Counted from the stretch's first letter, positions 37,319-45,349 are shown. The stretch: 49,250 bases of DNA from CAZBLP01 sp964492825 (GCA_964492825.1 CAZBLP010000007.1:1-49250); one strand, 5' to 3'. Translations and numbers: made by a program. Notes: generated by a model from the sequence alone, not told the origin.

Positions 37319-37846
37319 TTATAATTTTCCTATTAAAATTTCATCAATTTCGTCTGTTTCTTTTAATTTAACAAAAATTCTCTCTTTTCTCGATGTTGGG
37401 ATAAATTTCCCTATAAAATCAGGCTGTATGGGAACTTCTCTGTGCCCCCTGTCTATTAATACTGCAAGTTGTATCATTTTAGGCCTGCCAATATCAAAAA
37501 TTGCATCTATTGATGCTCTTGTGGTCCTGCCTGTATATATCACGTCATCAATTAAAATTATTACTCTGTTATCAATGTTAAAATTAATTTCCGTACTTTT
37601 AACTTCAGGACTATGAGTACCAATTGATAAATCATCCCTGTAAAGTGTAATGTCTATTATTCCAAAATCCAAACTTTTACCAGAAATTCTTTCTATAATT
37701 TTTTTAATTCTTTTGGCAATGTATACCCCTCTTGTCCTTATTCCCACAATTGCAAAATCAACCATACCTCTGTTCTTTTCAAGAATTTCAATTGCCATTC
37801 TTTCAAGCATCCAATTAATTTCTTCTGAATTGTATAATTTTTTCAT
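37319..37846 (-). CDS. pyrR: PyrR bifunctional pyrimidine regulator / uracil phosphoribosyltransferase
   Basis: In Bacillus PyrR binds nascent pyr mRNA when UMP is high and favours attenuation; many homologues also have uracil phosphoribosyltransferase activity. The 175-residue protein has the PRPP-binding signature VILIDDVIYTGRTTRAS (about 93-109) and the family motifs GIRTRGVYIAKRI and FIPTSRKERIFVKL. It heads the pyr cluster. I could find neither a PyrR-type RNA binding loop nor a terminator/antiterminator pair in the 135 bp upstream. Confidence 0.94.
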   Translation of the reverse strand: MKKLYNSEEINWMLERMAIEILEKNRGMVDFAIVGIRTRGVYIAKRIKKIIERISGKSLDFGIIDITLYRDDLSIGTHSPEVKSTEINFNIDNRVIILIDDVIYTGRTTRASIDAIFDIGRPKMIQLAVLIDRGHREVPIQPDFIGKFIPTSRKERIFVKLKETDEIDEILIGKL

Positions 37847-37981
37847 AAAATAAAAATTAACATAAGATAAATTTTTTTACAACTTTTATTTGAGTTTTAA
37901 AAAAATTTTCAGAAATATAGGGAAATTCACAGATTAAAACCAGAATATTTTTTGATTTTACTTATGATTGGTCAACTATAA

Positions 37982-38875
37982 TTAATTACTTTTATATTTA
38001 ATTAAAGTTATTTCATTGCCTTTTTCATTCCAAAAAACTTCATCAAATATTGATACTAAAAGAAATATGCCTCTACCATAAGGCAAATTTGTTTCCATTA
38101 CTAAATTCAATTTTCTAATTAAACCTTTCCAATCAAAACCCTTACCTTCATCTTTTACTTCTATAAAAAACCTTTCTTTGTCAAAATAACTGTTAATATA
38201 AACTTTTCTATTCTTATAAGGTTCCAAATGTACTCTTTTATTTGCTTCTTTTTGAAAATCAATAAAGGAGTTTTCTTTTATTTCAGAGGATAATTCCAAA
38301 TTTCCATGGTAAATTGCATTGGAAAGAACCTCTGACAGTGCAATTAATGGCTGACTTTCATTATCAAAGAATCCTGCATCTACAACATTTCTCAATATTA
38401 TTTTTCCTACACCCTTTACAAGGTTTATATTATTATCAATAGCGAACCTGACATTAAAATATTCTAATTTCTCAACAGCTGCTTCAAAATCATAAAATGA
38501 TTCAATAAAATTCTTAGCTTTAAATAACAATCTGTCTATATCGTTTAATTTAAAAGGTTTTAATATAAATTCATCAACACCTGCCTTTAGAGTGTCTTTT
38601 ATTAAATCACTTTTGAAAAGACCTGTCATTAATACAATAAATGAATTTTTTTTCTTAAAATAACCTTTTTTTAAATAATCCACTCCATTACCATCTGGAA
38701 GTATGTTATCTAAAAAAATCATATTAAAATCGTCTTTTTCCATTAAAGATAGTGCATCTTTTAGTGTACTAACTGATTTTGAAGAGATTTTTTTGAATTC
38801 AAAGTAGTCACTCAGAATTTCACAAACCTGGTTATCATCATCAATAATAAGGATCTTTAATTGAGGTGCATTCAT
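37982..38875 (-). CDS. Response regulator fused to an RsbW-like ATPase domain
   Basis: The 297-residue protein joins a receiver (residues about 1-120; acidic IIDDD, phospho-acceptor in FLDNILPDGNG, Lys in FILKPF) to a C-terminal GHKL ATPase of the anti-sigma/HATPase_c_2 type (N box ALSEVLSNAIYHGN near 180; G1 box VKDEGKGFDW; G2 region LPYGRGIFLL). Such fusions may phosphorylate anti-sigma antagonists in stress or motility control. A TTG in-frame start at 38887 is possible, but ATG 38875 is preferred. No anti-sigma antagonist or sigma gene is next to it. Function is inferred from architecture. Confidence 0.85.
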   Translation of the reverse strand: MNAPQLKILIIDDDNQVCEILSDYFEFKKISSKSVSTLKDALSLMEKDDFNMIFLDNILPDGNGVDYLKKGYFKKKNSFIVLMTGLFKSDLIKDTLKAGVDEFILKPFKLNDIDRLLFKAKNFIESFYDFEAAVEKLEYFNVRFAIDNNINLVKGVGKIILRNVVDAGFFDNESQPLIALSEVLSNAIYHGNLELSSEIKENSFIDFQKEANKRVHLEPYKNRKVYINSYFDKERFFIEVKDEGKGFDWKGLIRKLNLVMETNLPYGRGIFLLVSIFDEVFWNEKGNEITLIKYKSN

Positions 38876-38915
38876 AAGACTTATCAACCTTATTTTTAAT
38901 TGCTATATTACATAC

Positions 38916-38943
38916 ATTATACACAATTTTTAAAATTAATCAA
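38916..38943 (-). promoter_or_regulatory. Promoter of the receiver-ATPase gene
   Basis: On the minus strand TTGATT (38943-38938), a 16-bp spacer and a perfect TATAAT (38921-38916). The -35 overlaps the end of the upstream DUF6125 gene. Transcription would begin near 38909, about 34 nt before ATG 38875. Confidence 0.6.
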
Positions 38944-39652
38944 TATAAAATTCCCAGGCACAATAATATTCTTCTGGATGTGTATCAGGTGGACAAGCAA
39001 TACATTTAGTCTTAATCCTTAGATCAATTGTCCATGCGAAATATGCATACTCTACTAACCCTGCGCTTTTACACGGATAATCTTCTAATCCTTTTCTTTT
39101 GCGGGCAGATTGCACTCTGCAGTCATTCATTTTAAAAATAATTTTATTTTCATTAACATCTTCAATTGATTGTTTATTAATAAAAGAATACATCCTGAAT
39201 TGAAGTGCTTTTTTCAGACCTTTGATACCTGCTTTCTCAGGCAAATTAAGAATTTTTTTTATTCTTATTGCTTCATATGGAGAATATTTTGTCCAACAGC
39301 TATCATTACATCTTTTGGCATCATTCATTCCAAAAGAGTTTTCCACTGCCTGAAACCAAACTCCATCATTTGCAAGCCAATTTATGGCAATATTCTTTAA
39401 AATACTTTTTAATTCATCTTCTGATTTATTTTTTAAAAAATCAGGAACCCCATTTTCATCTATTTTAAATCCAAAAGTTTTAGCAAGCCTGTTAATTTGA
39501 ATTTTAAAGCTATTGTCACCTGCTGTATTTTCAATTTCAAGAGCTTTTTCAATACCCAATTGATGAACAACTTCAGAAAACCATAAACCGTAATGGCCTA
39601 TAATCCTTCTAACACCATCCAATATTAATTTTATAGTTTCATCTTTATTCAT
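38936..39652 (-). CDS. DUF6125 family cysteine-rich cytosolic protein
   Basis: The 238-residue protein has no signal peptide. It matches a family I recall from deltaproteobacteria and relatives by the N-terminal RRIIGHYGLWFSEVVHQLG pattern and conserved Cys segments: RCNDSCW near 113, DCRVQSARKRKGL near 176, DYPCKSAG and KCIACPPDTHPEEYYCAW at the C-terminus. The cysteines suggest metal or cofactor binding, but function is unknown. ATG 39652 with GGGGG upstream is chosen over an in-frame TTG at 39664. Confidence 0.75.
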   Translation of the reverse strand: MNKDETIKLILDGVRRIIGHYGLWFSEVVHQLGIEKALEIENTAGDNSFKIQINRLAKTFGFKIDENGVPDFLKNKSEDELKSILKNIAINWLANDGVWFQAVENSFGMNDAKRCNDSCWTKYSPYEAIRIKKILNLPEKAGIKGLKKALQFRMYSFINKQSIEDVNENKIIFKMNDCRVQSARKRKGLEDYPCKSAGLVEYAYFAWTIDLRIKTKCIACPPDTHPEEYYCAWEFYID

Positions 39653-39732
39653 AACATCCCCCAAAATCAGTTCAAAGTTTGTTTTAACTGAAATAATAGG
39701 TTATAGAAACAGAGCATATCCAGAATAACTTA

Positions 39733-40710
39733 TTATTGTATTAAAATGCCTGCGCCCCACGTAAAACCAATACCTGCATTTAAAAGCAAAATTTTATCAC
39801 CTTTTTTGAGCTTTCCATCTTGTTTTGCTAAAAATATATTGTAAAATATATCAAAACCGCCTATATGACCATGTTTTTTTAAATATTCAGCAGAGCTTTT
39901 CTCTAATGGAAAATTCAGTTTACTGCAAATATACTCCAAAAGTTTTAAATTGGCATTTACTATTGATAAATAATCTATATTCTCAACTTTTAAAGTGTTT
40001 TTGTTTAAAATTTTTTTTGCAATATTTATAAATTCATTCATGTAAATATCTTTAAATTCCTTTTTTGCAACATCAGGTTTTAAACATTTATAAATTATAC
40101 TATTTCTTAAATCTATGTTCTTAACTCCACCATTTTCAATTCCATACAGGTCAAAGTACTTTCCATTTGTTTTAAACATTAAATCTTCAACTATAAGACC
40201 ATCGCTATCTTTCCCAATAACCACAGCACCTGCGCCATCACCGAAAATAACCGCGTCTGCAGAGTGATAGCTTGTAAAGCCGCTCCATTTGTCTGATGAA
40301 ACAACTAAAATATTCTCTGCTTCTCCTGATAAAACATAATTTTTAGCTATCTGAATACCTGTAAGCATTCCGCAGCAACCTTGAACTAAATCAAAACATA
40401 CTGCATTTTCAGCACCAATTTCATATTGCACTTTTCCGCTAATTGGCGGAATAATATAATCTTGAAGTCCTGCTGGAGAATTTATTATAATATCAATATT
40501 AAGAGGATTTATTCCTGCATCTTCTATTGCCTTTTTTGCAGCAATTACCGCCATATCTGAAGGTAGCTCATTATCTTTTGCCTCAGATACTGTCTCAGAG
40601 CCAATTGCTTCTATTACTTTAGGATGAATACCTGCCTTCTGGGCAATATCTTCCAAACTCACCCTCTTTTCAGGAATATAAAAACCTTTTCCTTTAATAC
40701 CTATCTTCAT
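39733..40710 (-). CDS. Ketoacyl-synthase III-like protein with altered catalytic triad
   Basis: The 325-residue protein has the thiolase fold of FabH-type enzymes: C112 in LVQGCCGML, FGDGAGAVVIG near 156-166 and the C-terminal GFTWGAGIL. In FabH the triad is Cys-His-Asn. Here the His motif HQANLR becomes VNANLK (V251, codon GTA checked) and the Asn of HGN becomes H282 in HGHIGG. The enzyme may acylate or thioesterify rather than decarboxylate malonyl-ACP, or may use H282 differently. It lies 88 bp downstream of an enoyl-CoA hydratase on the same strand, which suggests an acyl-CoA rather than biosynthetic context. Function is inferred. Confidence 0.85.
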   Translation of the reverse strand: MKIGIKGKGFYIPEKRVSLEDIAQKAGIHPKVIEAIGSETVSEAKDNELPSDMAVIAAKKAIEDAGINPLNIDIIINSPAGLQDYIIPPISGKVQYEIGAENAVCFDLVQGCCGMLTGIQIAKNYVLSGEAENILVVSSDKWSGFTSYHSADAVIFGDGAGAVVIGKDSDGLIVEDLMFKTNGKYFDLYGIENGGVKNIDLRNSIIYKCLKPDVAKKEFKDIYMNEFINIAKKILNKNTLKVENIDYLSIVNANLKLLEYICSKLNFPLEKSSAEYLKKHGHIGGFDIFYNIFLAKQDGKLKKGDKILLLNAGIGFTWGAGILIQ

Positions 40711-40798
40711 TTTATCTCCAATGAATTAACTTTTTCAATTAAAATTTCATTTTCATTTGATTTATCATTTTATATCTGAAAACCTTTACAAATTAAAC

Positions 40799-41584
40799 TT
40801 ACTTATAATGAAATTCAGGCTTTCTTTTTTCAAAAAAAGCTTTTATTCCTTCCTTCTTATCTTCTGAATAATGATTAACGCTTGCAGAGAGGATTTCCAA
40901 TAATGTTGCCAATTCTTTCGGATTATTAACATTATGATAAAATGAATCTTTTACAAATTCCAATGCAAGAGGTGCATTTGAAACAATCTTATTTGCAAAT
41001 TCTTCTGAGCCTTTCATCATATCATCGTAATTGTCAAATAATCTGTTTACCAGACCTGTATTGTATGCATCTTCTCCTAAAATCAAATCTCCTGTTAATG
41101 CAATCTCAAGTGCCCTGCCAAGACCAATAAGCCTGGGCAACCTGAATGATGCTCCTCCTGCTGCAACAAGACCTAATTTAACTTCAGGCAAACCAAATTT
41201 GGCATTTTTAGTGGCAAACCTGAAGGTAGTTGACAAAGCAAGCTCAAAACCTCCTGCAACTGCCGCGCCTTGAACAAGAGATAAGGATGGCTGAGGCAGA
41301 GATTCCAATTTATTAAAAACTCTGTTTAATTTAATGAGAAACTCTCTTGCATTAAGAGGGTTATATTCTTTCCCTTTAACATCAACTCCTGAGCAGAAAG
41401 CCTTACCATTGCTCTTTAAAATAACAAATCTAACAGACTTATCAATAGCTAATTTATCAATAAAACTTTCCAGCTTATCAATTATATCATCAGTTAGAGC
41501 ATTTAGATTTCCAGGTCTGTTTATGGTTATAAAAGCTATTTTTTCTTTTACTTCAAAAATAATTTCATCCATATTAAAATTCAT
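40799..41584 (-). CDS. Enoyl-CoA hydratase/isomerase family protein
   Basis: A crotonase-fold protein of 261 residues, probably hydrating 2-enoyl-CoA in fatty- or carboxylic-acid oxidation. Oxyanion-hole segments are GKAFCSGVDVKG (about 60-71) and QGAAVAGGFELAL (about 105-117). Both glutamates of the classic hydratase pair appear: one in GGFELAL and one in FGLPEVKLG near 139. ATG 41584 overlaps the dehydrogenase gene by 11 bp; an alternative ATG at 41572 exists. Neither has a clear Shine-Dalgarno sequence, which fits translational coupling. The exact substrate is unknown. Confidence 0.92.
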   Translation of the reverse strand: MNFNMDEIIFEVKEKIAFITINRPGNLNALTDDIIDKLESFIDKLAIDKSVRFVILKSNGKAFCSGVDVKGKEYNPLNAREFLIKLNRVFNKLESLPQPSLSLVQGAAVAGGFELALSTTFRFATKNAKFGLPEVKLGLVAAGGASFRLPRLIGLGRALEIALTGDLILGEDAYNTGLVNRLFDNYDDMMKGSEEFANKIVSNAPLALEFVKDSFYHNVNNPKELATLLEILSASVNHYSEDKKEGIKAFFEKRKPEFHYK

Positions 41585-42734
41585 TTAAAACATATCTTGA
41601 AATAACAATCCTTTGAACTTCTGAAGTACCTTCACCTATTTCAAGTAACTTGTAATCTCTGAAAAATCTTTCAATATTATATTCTTTCATTAATCCGTAT
41701 CCACCGTGCAACTGAACAGCTTCATTTGCAACTCTTTTCATAACTTCAGAGCAGTATAGTTTAGCCATGGCAGCATGTTTGGCAAATGGCTTGCCATTAT
41801 CTCTTAACCAGCAAGCTTTATACAGTAAGTTTCTTGCAAGTTCTATCTCCATTGCCATATCTGCAATTTTAAATTGGTTTATTTGAAAATTAACTATTGG
41901 CTGACCAAACTGTACCCTCTCTTTTGCATATCTCACAGCAAGTTCAAAAGCACCTTGCGCACCGCCTAATCCCATTGCACCAATACTCAACCTGCCTCCG
42001 TCAAGAGTTGAAAGCATTTGATGAAAACCTTCTCCCTGCTTACCCAGCATATTTTTTTTAGGAACCCTAAGATCATCAAAAAACAATTCACCTGTATTTG
42101 AAGATCTCCACATTAATTTACCTTTCATTGCCCTTTTTGTAAGACCTTTTGCATCAGCAGGAACTAAAAAACAACTAATCTCTTTTCTGCCATCATCTCT
42201 TTTCCCTGTAACAGCCTGTATAATTATCACCCCTGTCATATCAGTTGCAGAATTTGTAATAAATATTTTACTGCCATTTATAACCCATTCATCTCCGTCT
42301 AAAACAGCAGTTGTTTGTGAATTACCAGCATCTGAACCGGCATTAGGCTCTGTAAGCCCAAAAGCAGCTAAAATTTCTCCTTTACAAAGAGGTGGCAGCC
42401 AGTATTTTTTCTGTTCTTCATTACCAAAATAATAAATTGGTCCAATACCAAGAGAATTACCTGCTGCAATTGTAGCTGCATGCGAACCGTCAATCCTTGC
42501 AAGCTCTTCAACAGCAATAATATATGAAACATAATCAAGACCCGAGCCACCATATTCAGGAGACACAAACATGCCTAAGAGACCCATTTTCCCCATTTCT
42601 TTTGTAATTTCTTCTGAAAATTCCTCTTTTTCATCAAGCTCCTGAGCTACTGGTTTAATAACATTTTCAGCAAAATTTCTAACACTTTGCCTTAAAATAT
42701 TATGCTCTTCATTTAAATCAAAATTTAATCCCAT
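41574..42734 (-). CDS. Acyl-CoA dehydrogenase
   Basis: An FAD enzyme that introduces a 2,3 double bond into acyl-CoA, passing electrons to ETF. I set the start at ATG 42734 (386 residues) because GGAGG lies just upstream; an in-frame open frame to 42803 adds 23 unlikely residues. Motifs include the flavin-binding GLTEPNAGSDAG segment (about 132-143), FITNSATD near 162 and the C-terminal HGGYGLMKEYNIERFFRDYK with catalytic Glu in LEIGEGTSEVQRI near 363-375. It leads a probable three-gene unit with the enoyl-CoA hydratase and KAS III-like protein. Confidence 0.95.
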   Translation of the reverse strand: MGLNFDLNEEHNILRQSVRNFAENVIKPVAQELDEKEEFSEEITKEMGKMGLLGMFVSPEYGGSGLDYVSYIIAVEELARIDGSHAATIAAGNSLGIGPIYYFGNEEQKKYWLPPLCKGEILAAFGLTEPNAGSDAGNSQTTAVLDGDEWVINGSKIFITNSATDMTGVIIIQAVTGKRDDGRKEISCFLVPADAKGLTKRAMKGKLMWRSSNTGELFFDDLRVPKKNMLGKQGEGFHQMLSTLDGGRLSIGAMGLGGAQGAFELAVRYAKERVQFGQPIVNFQINQFKIADMAMEIELARNLLYKACWLRDNGKPFAKHAAMAKLYCSEVMKRVANEAVQLHGGYGLMKEYNIERFFRDYKLLEIGEGTSEVQRIVISRYVLNEF

Positions 42735-42773
42735 ATCTATCCTCCAAATCAAACTATTTTTTATTTCTGTCAA

Positions 42774-42803
42774 GATATAGCAAAACTTTACGTAAACTGT
42801 CAA
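42774..42803 (-). promoter_or_regulatory. Promoter of the acyl-CoA dehydrogenase unit with possible operator
   Basis: On the minus strand TTGACA (42803-42798), an 18-bp spacer and TATATC (42779-42774). A perfect 10-bp palindrome TTTACGTAAA (42787-42796) fills the spacer. The plus-strand octamer CTGTCAAG occurs twice exactly 30 bp apart (42767-42774 and 42797-42804), on either side of the spacer. A repressor bound here would block RNA polymerase. Confidence 0.6.
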
Positions 42804-42881
42804 GAAAATATTTTTAAAAAATATTTTTTATTCTCAATCAAACATACAATATCTTCCATACTAACACAAACAACAAAAAAC

Positions 42882-42910
42882 TTGACATTGAAAATTAATT
42901 GGTTTATAAG
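42882..42910 (+). promoter_or_regulatory. Promoter of the initiator tRNA
   Basis: TTGACA (42882-42887), a 17-bp spacer and TATAAG (42905-42910), giving a transcription start near 42917, about 6 nt before the tRNA 5' end. This is one of the strongest promoters in the window and is divergent from the acyl-CoA dehydrogenase promoter. Confidence 0.8.
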
Positions 42911-42922
42911 TCACTTCCTTAA

Positions 42923-42999
42923 CGCGGGGTGGAGCAGTTTGGTAGCTCGTTGGGCTCATAACCCAGAGGTCGTCGGTTCAAATCCGGCCCCCGCTACCA
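42923..42999 (+). tRNA. Initiator tRNA-fMet (CAU)
   Basis: The 77-nt gene matches E. coli tRNA-fMet nearly base for base from CGCGGGGTGGAGCAG, with anticodon loop CTCATAA, three consecutive GC pairs in the anticodon stem (GGG/CCC) and T arm GTCGG-TTCAAAT-CCGGC. Position 1 is C and 72 is T, so the first acceptor pair is unpaired as in all bacterial initiators, though E. coli has A72. CCA is encoded, unlike the CAU tRNA at 4053-4126. Confidence 0.97.
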
Positions 43000-43045
43000 A
43001 TTTTATCGTCATTTCACTTCATTAAAAATCAAAATAATTTTTAAT

Positions 43046-43074
43046 TTGACTTGTTAATATAAAATGGATATTAA
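43046..43074 (+). promoter_or_regulatory. Possible promoter of the chalcone-isomerase-like gene
   Basis: TTGACT (43046-43051), a 17-bp spacer and TATTAA (43069-43074), a moderate match. It lies about 135 bp upstream of ATG 43210. The implied leader contains a 7-bp inverted repeat CAGAGCA/TGCTCTG (43111-43117 and 43150-43156). Confidence 0.35.
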
Positions 43075-43209
43075 AAAATATAGTCAATAGTATTAGACAA
43101 TGTAACTGCACAGAGCAACAGACAAAAGTTTGGGACCTAAAAATTTTTATGCTCTGCCAACTCAATTTACTTTAAACATTAAATTTCAAACCAATTAGGA
43201 GGGATAAAT

Positions 43210-43773
43210 ATGAAAAAATTCTTTTTTTCTTTGCTCATTATTTTATTTTTAGTTTCCAATATTTTTGCATTTGAAATTAAAGGTGTAAAAATACCTGATT
43301 CAATTACAGTGGAAAATCATAAGTTAATTTTAAACGGTGCAGGTAAAAGAATGAAATTCTTTTTTACAATCTATATTGGCGCCCTGTATCTACCTGAAAA
43401 AACATCCAATGCAAAGGATATAATTGAAAAAGATATGCCTAAAAGAATATTAATGCATTTTATATACAGCAAAGTTAAACCTTCACAAATAACAGATGCT
43501 TTTAAAGATGATTTTGAAAACAATGCCAAAAATATTTTACCCAAAATAAAAAACGAGCTTAATACTTTTTATTCCTATTTTAATGAAAATTTAATTGAAG
43601 GAGATGAGGTATTAATCACTTATCTGCCTGAGAAAGGCACATGTATAAAAATAAAAAATAAATTAAAAGGCTGCATAAAAAACAAATTGTTCATGAACGC
43701 TATATTTTCTGTTTGGTTCGGCGAAGATCCGCCTTCTGAGAGCTTAAAAGATAATATGCTTGGAAAAGAATAG
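43210..43773 (+). CDS. Secreted chalcone-isomerase-like protein
   Basis: The 187-residue protein has a signal peptide (about 1-20) and the bacterial chalcone-isomerase-like domain starting EIKGVKIPDSITV, with GAGKRMKFFFTIYIGALYLPEKT near 46-68 and GCIKNKLFMNAIFSVWFGEDPPSESLKD at the end. The bacterial branch is mostly uncharacterised; a periplasmic lipid or heme-related role has been suggested for such folds but not shown here. AGGAGGG precedes ATG 43210. A 43-bp gap separates it from the next gene. Confidence 0.85.
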   Translation: MKKFFFSLLIILFLVSNIFAFEIKGVKIPDSITVENHKLILNGAGKRMKFFFTIYIGALYLPEKTSNAKDIIEKDMPKRILMHFIYSKVKPSQITDAFKDDFENNAKNILPKIKNELNTFYSYFNENLIEGDEVLITYLPEKGTCIKIKNKLKGCIKNKLFMNAIFSVWFGEDPPSESLKDNMLGKE

Positions 43774-43816
43774 TTAGATAGTAAAATCACAACATTAAAG
43801 AATAAAAATAGATAAA

Positions 43817-44236
43817 ATGGATTTACCTGACAAATTTTGCAAATTTTTCCAGGAAAATAATCAAAAAGAATTTTTGGAATTATTTAAAGAAGATGCTACT
43901 TATATAGATTGCCTTTATGGTTTGTTTAAAGGGAAAAAAGAGATAGCAAAATTTTTAAAAAAATGTCATAATGAAGCTGAACATTATAATTTCATTCCTA
44001 AAAACAAAATCTTTCAAAATAGTCTGATTTCATTTGAATGGGATTTTTCATTTGTTTCAAAAATGCCTTTATCAAAGGACAAAAAGATAACTATCCAGGG
44101 ATGTAGTTTCATAAAAACAGATAACAGCAAAATATCTTATTACAGAGATTATTCAGATTCGATTTTATTCTTACTGGAAGGTAATATTCCTGAAAATAAG
44201 ATTATTGAGTTTTATAAAAGAAAATTTTTCAAATAA
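43817..44236 (+). CDS. NTF2/SnoaL-like small protein
   Basis: The 139-residue soluble protein begins with short helices (LPDKFCKFFQENNQKEFLELF) and a strand region DATYIDCLYGLFKGKKEIAKFLKK typical of SnoaL/NTF2-like folds that bind small hydrophobic ligands, followed by beta-strand segments ending SYYRDYSDS. No catalytic signature is seen, so the function is unknown. The start at 43817 lacks a strong Shine-Dalgarno sequence. It precedes the M20 amidohydrolase by 21 bp. Confidence 0.65.
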   Translation: MDLPDKFCKFFQENNQKEFLELFKEDATYIDCLYGLFKGKKEIAKFLKKCHNEAEHYNFIPKNKIFQNSLISFEWDFSFVSKMPLSKDKKITIQGCSFIKTDNSKISYYRDYSDSILFLLEGNIPENKIIEFYKRKFFK

Positions 44237-44257
44237 CAGAAATTTAAGGAATTTTAA

Positions 44258-45346
44258 ATGAATGACAATGTAAAATTATTAAATGATTTAACATTAATTG
44301 CAGAACCTTCCTTCCAGGAATTCAAAACCACCAGGTATATTATAGATTTTTTAAAAAATCACAGCATAAAAATTGAAAAAGAATTAAAAACAGGATGTTT
44401 TGGCACTATTAATGTAAATGCAAAAAAAACAATTGCAATAAGAGCTGATATAGATGCTCTTCCTTTTGATGATCACCATACCATTTTCAAACATTTGTGC
44501 GGGCATCACGCTCATACTGCAGGATTGCTTTTGGCTCTTGCAAACATAAATAAAAATAAGAAAAAATTAAAAACCAACATTAGATATATTTTCCAACCAG
44601 CTGAAGAAACAGGTATTGGCGCTAAATTTGTTATTAAACATGGTGCACTTGAAAATGTAAGTGAAGTTTACGGCCTCCATGGCGAACCTAATTACGCATT
44701 AGGAAAAATTTGTTTAAAAAATGGCAGATTAATGGCAGGCTCAGGCTCATTTGACCTAACAATAAAAGGAAAAGGCACCCATGCAGCTTTTCCTCAATAT
44801 GGAAATGATGTTATAGTTGCAATTGCTGATTATATAAATCTATGCCAGAAAATTATCAGCAGATTTAAAAATCCTGTTGAAAGCGGAATAATTTCCTTTA
44901 CAATGATAAAAGGAGGATTTGCAAAGAATATTTTACCTGAAAAAGTTGAGGCCGCAGGTACTTTTAGATTTTTTGACAAAAGCGTTGAAAAACTTATTAA
45001 GCAAAAAATGCTTGATATTTTAGGCAGCATAGAGAAAATTTATAATGTAACGGGAAAAATAAATTTTAATTTAACAACTGAGCCAGTAATAAATAATAAA
45101 AAATCCACAGAGAAATTAAAAAACATATTAAAAAAAGAATTTGATATTGTGGAAGATTACACTGAAGTTATGGGCTCCGAAGATTTTTCAGAATATTTAA
45201 AGGAAATTCCAGGAGTCTATTTTATAGTTGGCATTGCTAAAAATGCCAATCACCCTCCTCTTCACAATAAAAATTTTTTTGTGCCAGATGAAGCAGTAAT
45301 GATTTATAAAAAAATCTGGGAAACAATAGCATTTAATTATGAATAA
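44258..45346 (+). CDS. M20-family metal-dependent amidohydrolase
   Basis: The 362-residue protein belongs to the M20D/HipO-like amidohydrolases that hydrolyse N-acyl amino acids or related amides using two metal ions. Signatures are IRADIDALPFDDH (about 67-79), LCGHHAHTAG with metal-binding Cys and His (about 85-95), QPAEETGIGA near 118 and the C-terminal MGSEDFSEYLKEIPGVYF and HPPLHNKNF. CGHH replaces the more usual CGHD. Substrate is unknown. AAGGA precedes ATG 44258, and a hairpin separates it from the amrS start. Confidence 0.9.
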   Translation: MNDNVKLLNDLTLIAEPSFQEFKTTRYIIDFLKNHSIKIEKELKTGCFGTINVNAKKTIAIRADIDALPFDDHHTIFKHLCGHHAHTAGLLLALANINKNKKKLKTNIRYIFQPAEETGIGAKFVIKHGALENVSEVYGLHGEPNYALGKICLKNGRLMAGSGSFDLTIKGKGTHAAFPQYGNDVIVAIADYINLCQKIISRFKNPVESGIISFTMIKGGFAKNILPEKVEAAGTFRFFDKSVEKLIKQKMLDILGSIEKIYNVTGKINFNLTTEPVINNKKSTEKLKNILKKEFDIVEDYTEVMGSEDFSEYLKEIPGVYFIVGIAKNANHPPLHNKNFFVPDEAVMIYKKIWETIAFNYE

Positions 45347-45349
45347 TGC

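Noticed and set aside
37847..37981. PyrR attenuator upstream of pyrR
   Set aside because: I looked for a conserved binding loop and a GC-rich hairpin followed by T's; only AT-rich sequence is visible.
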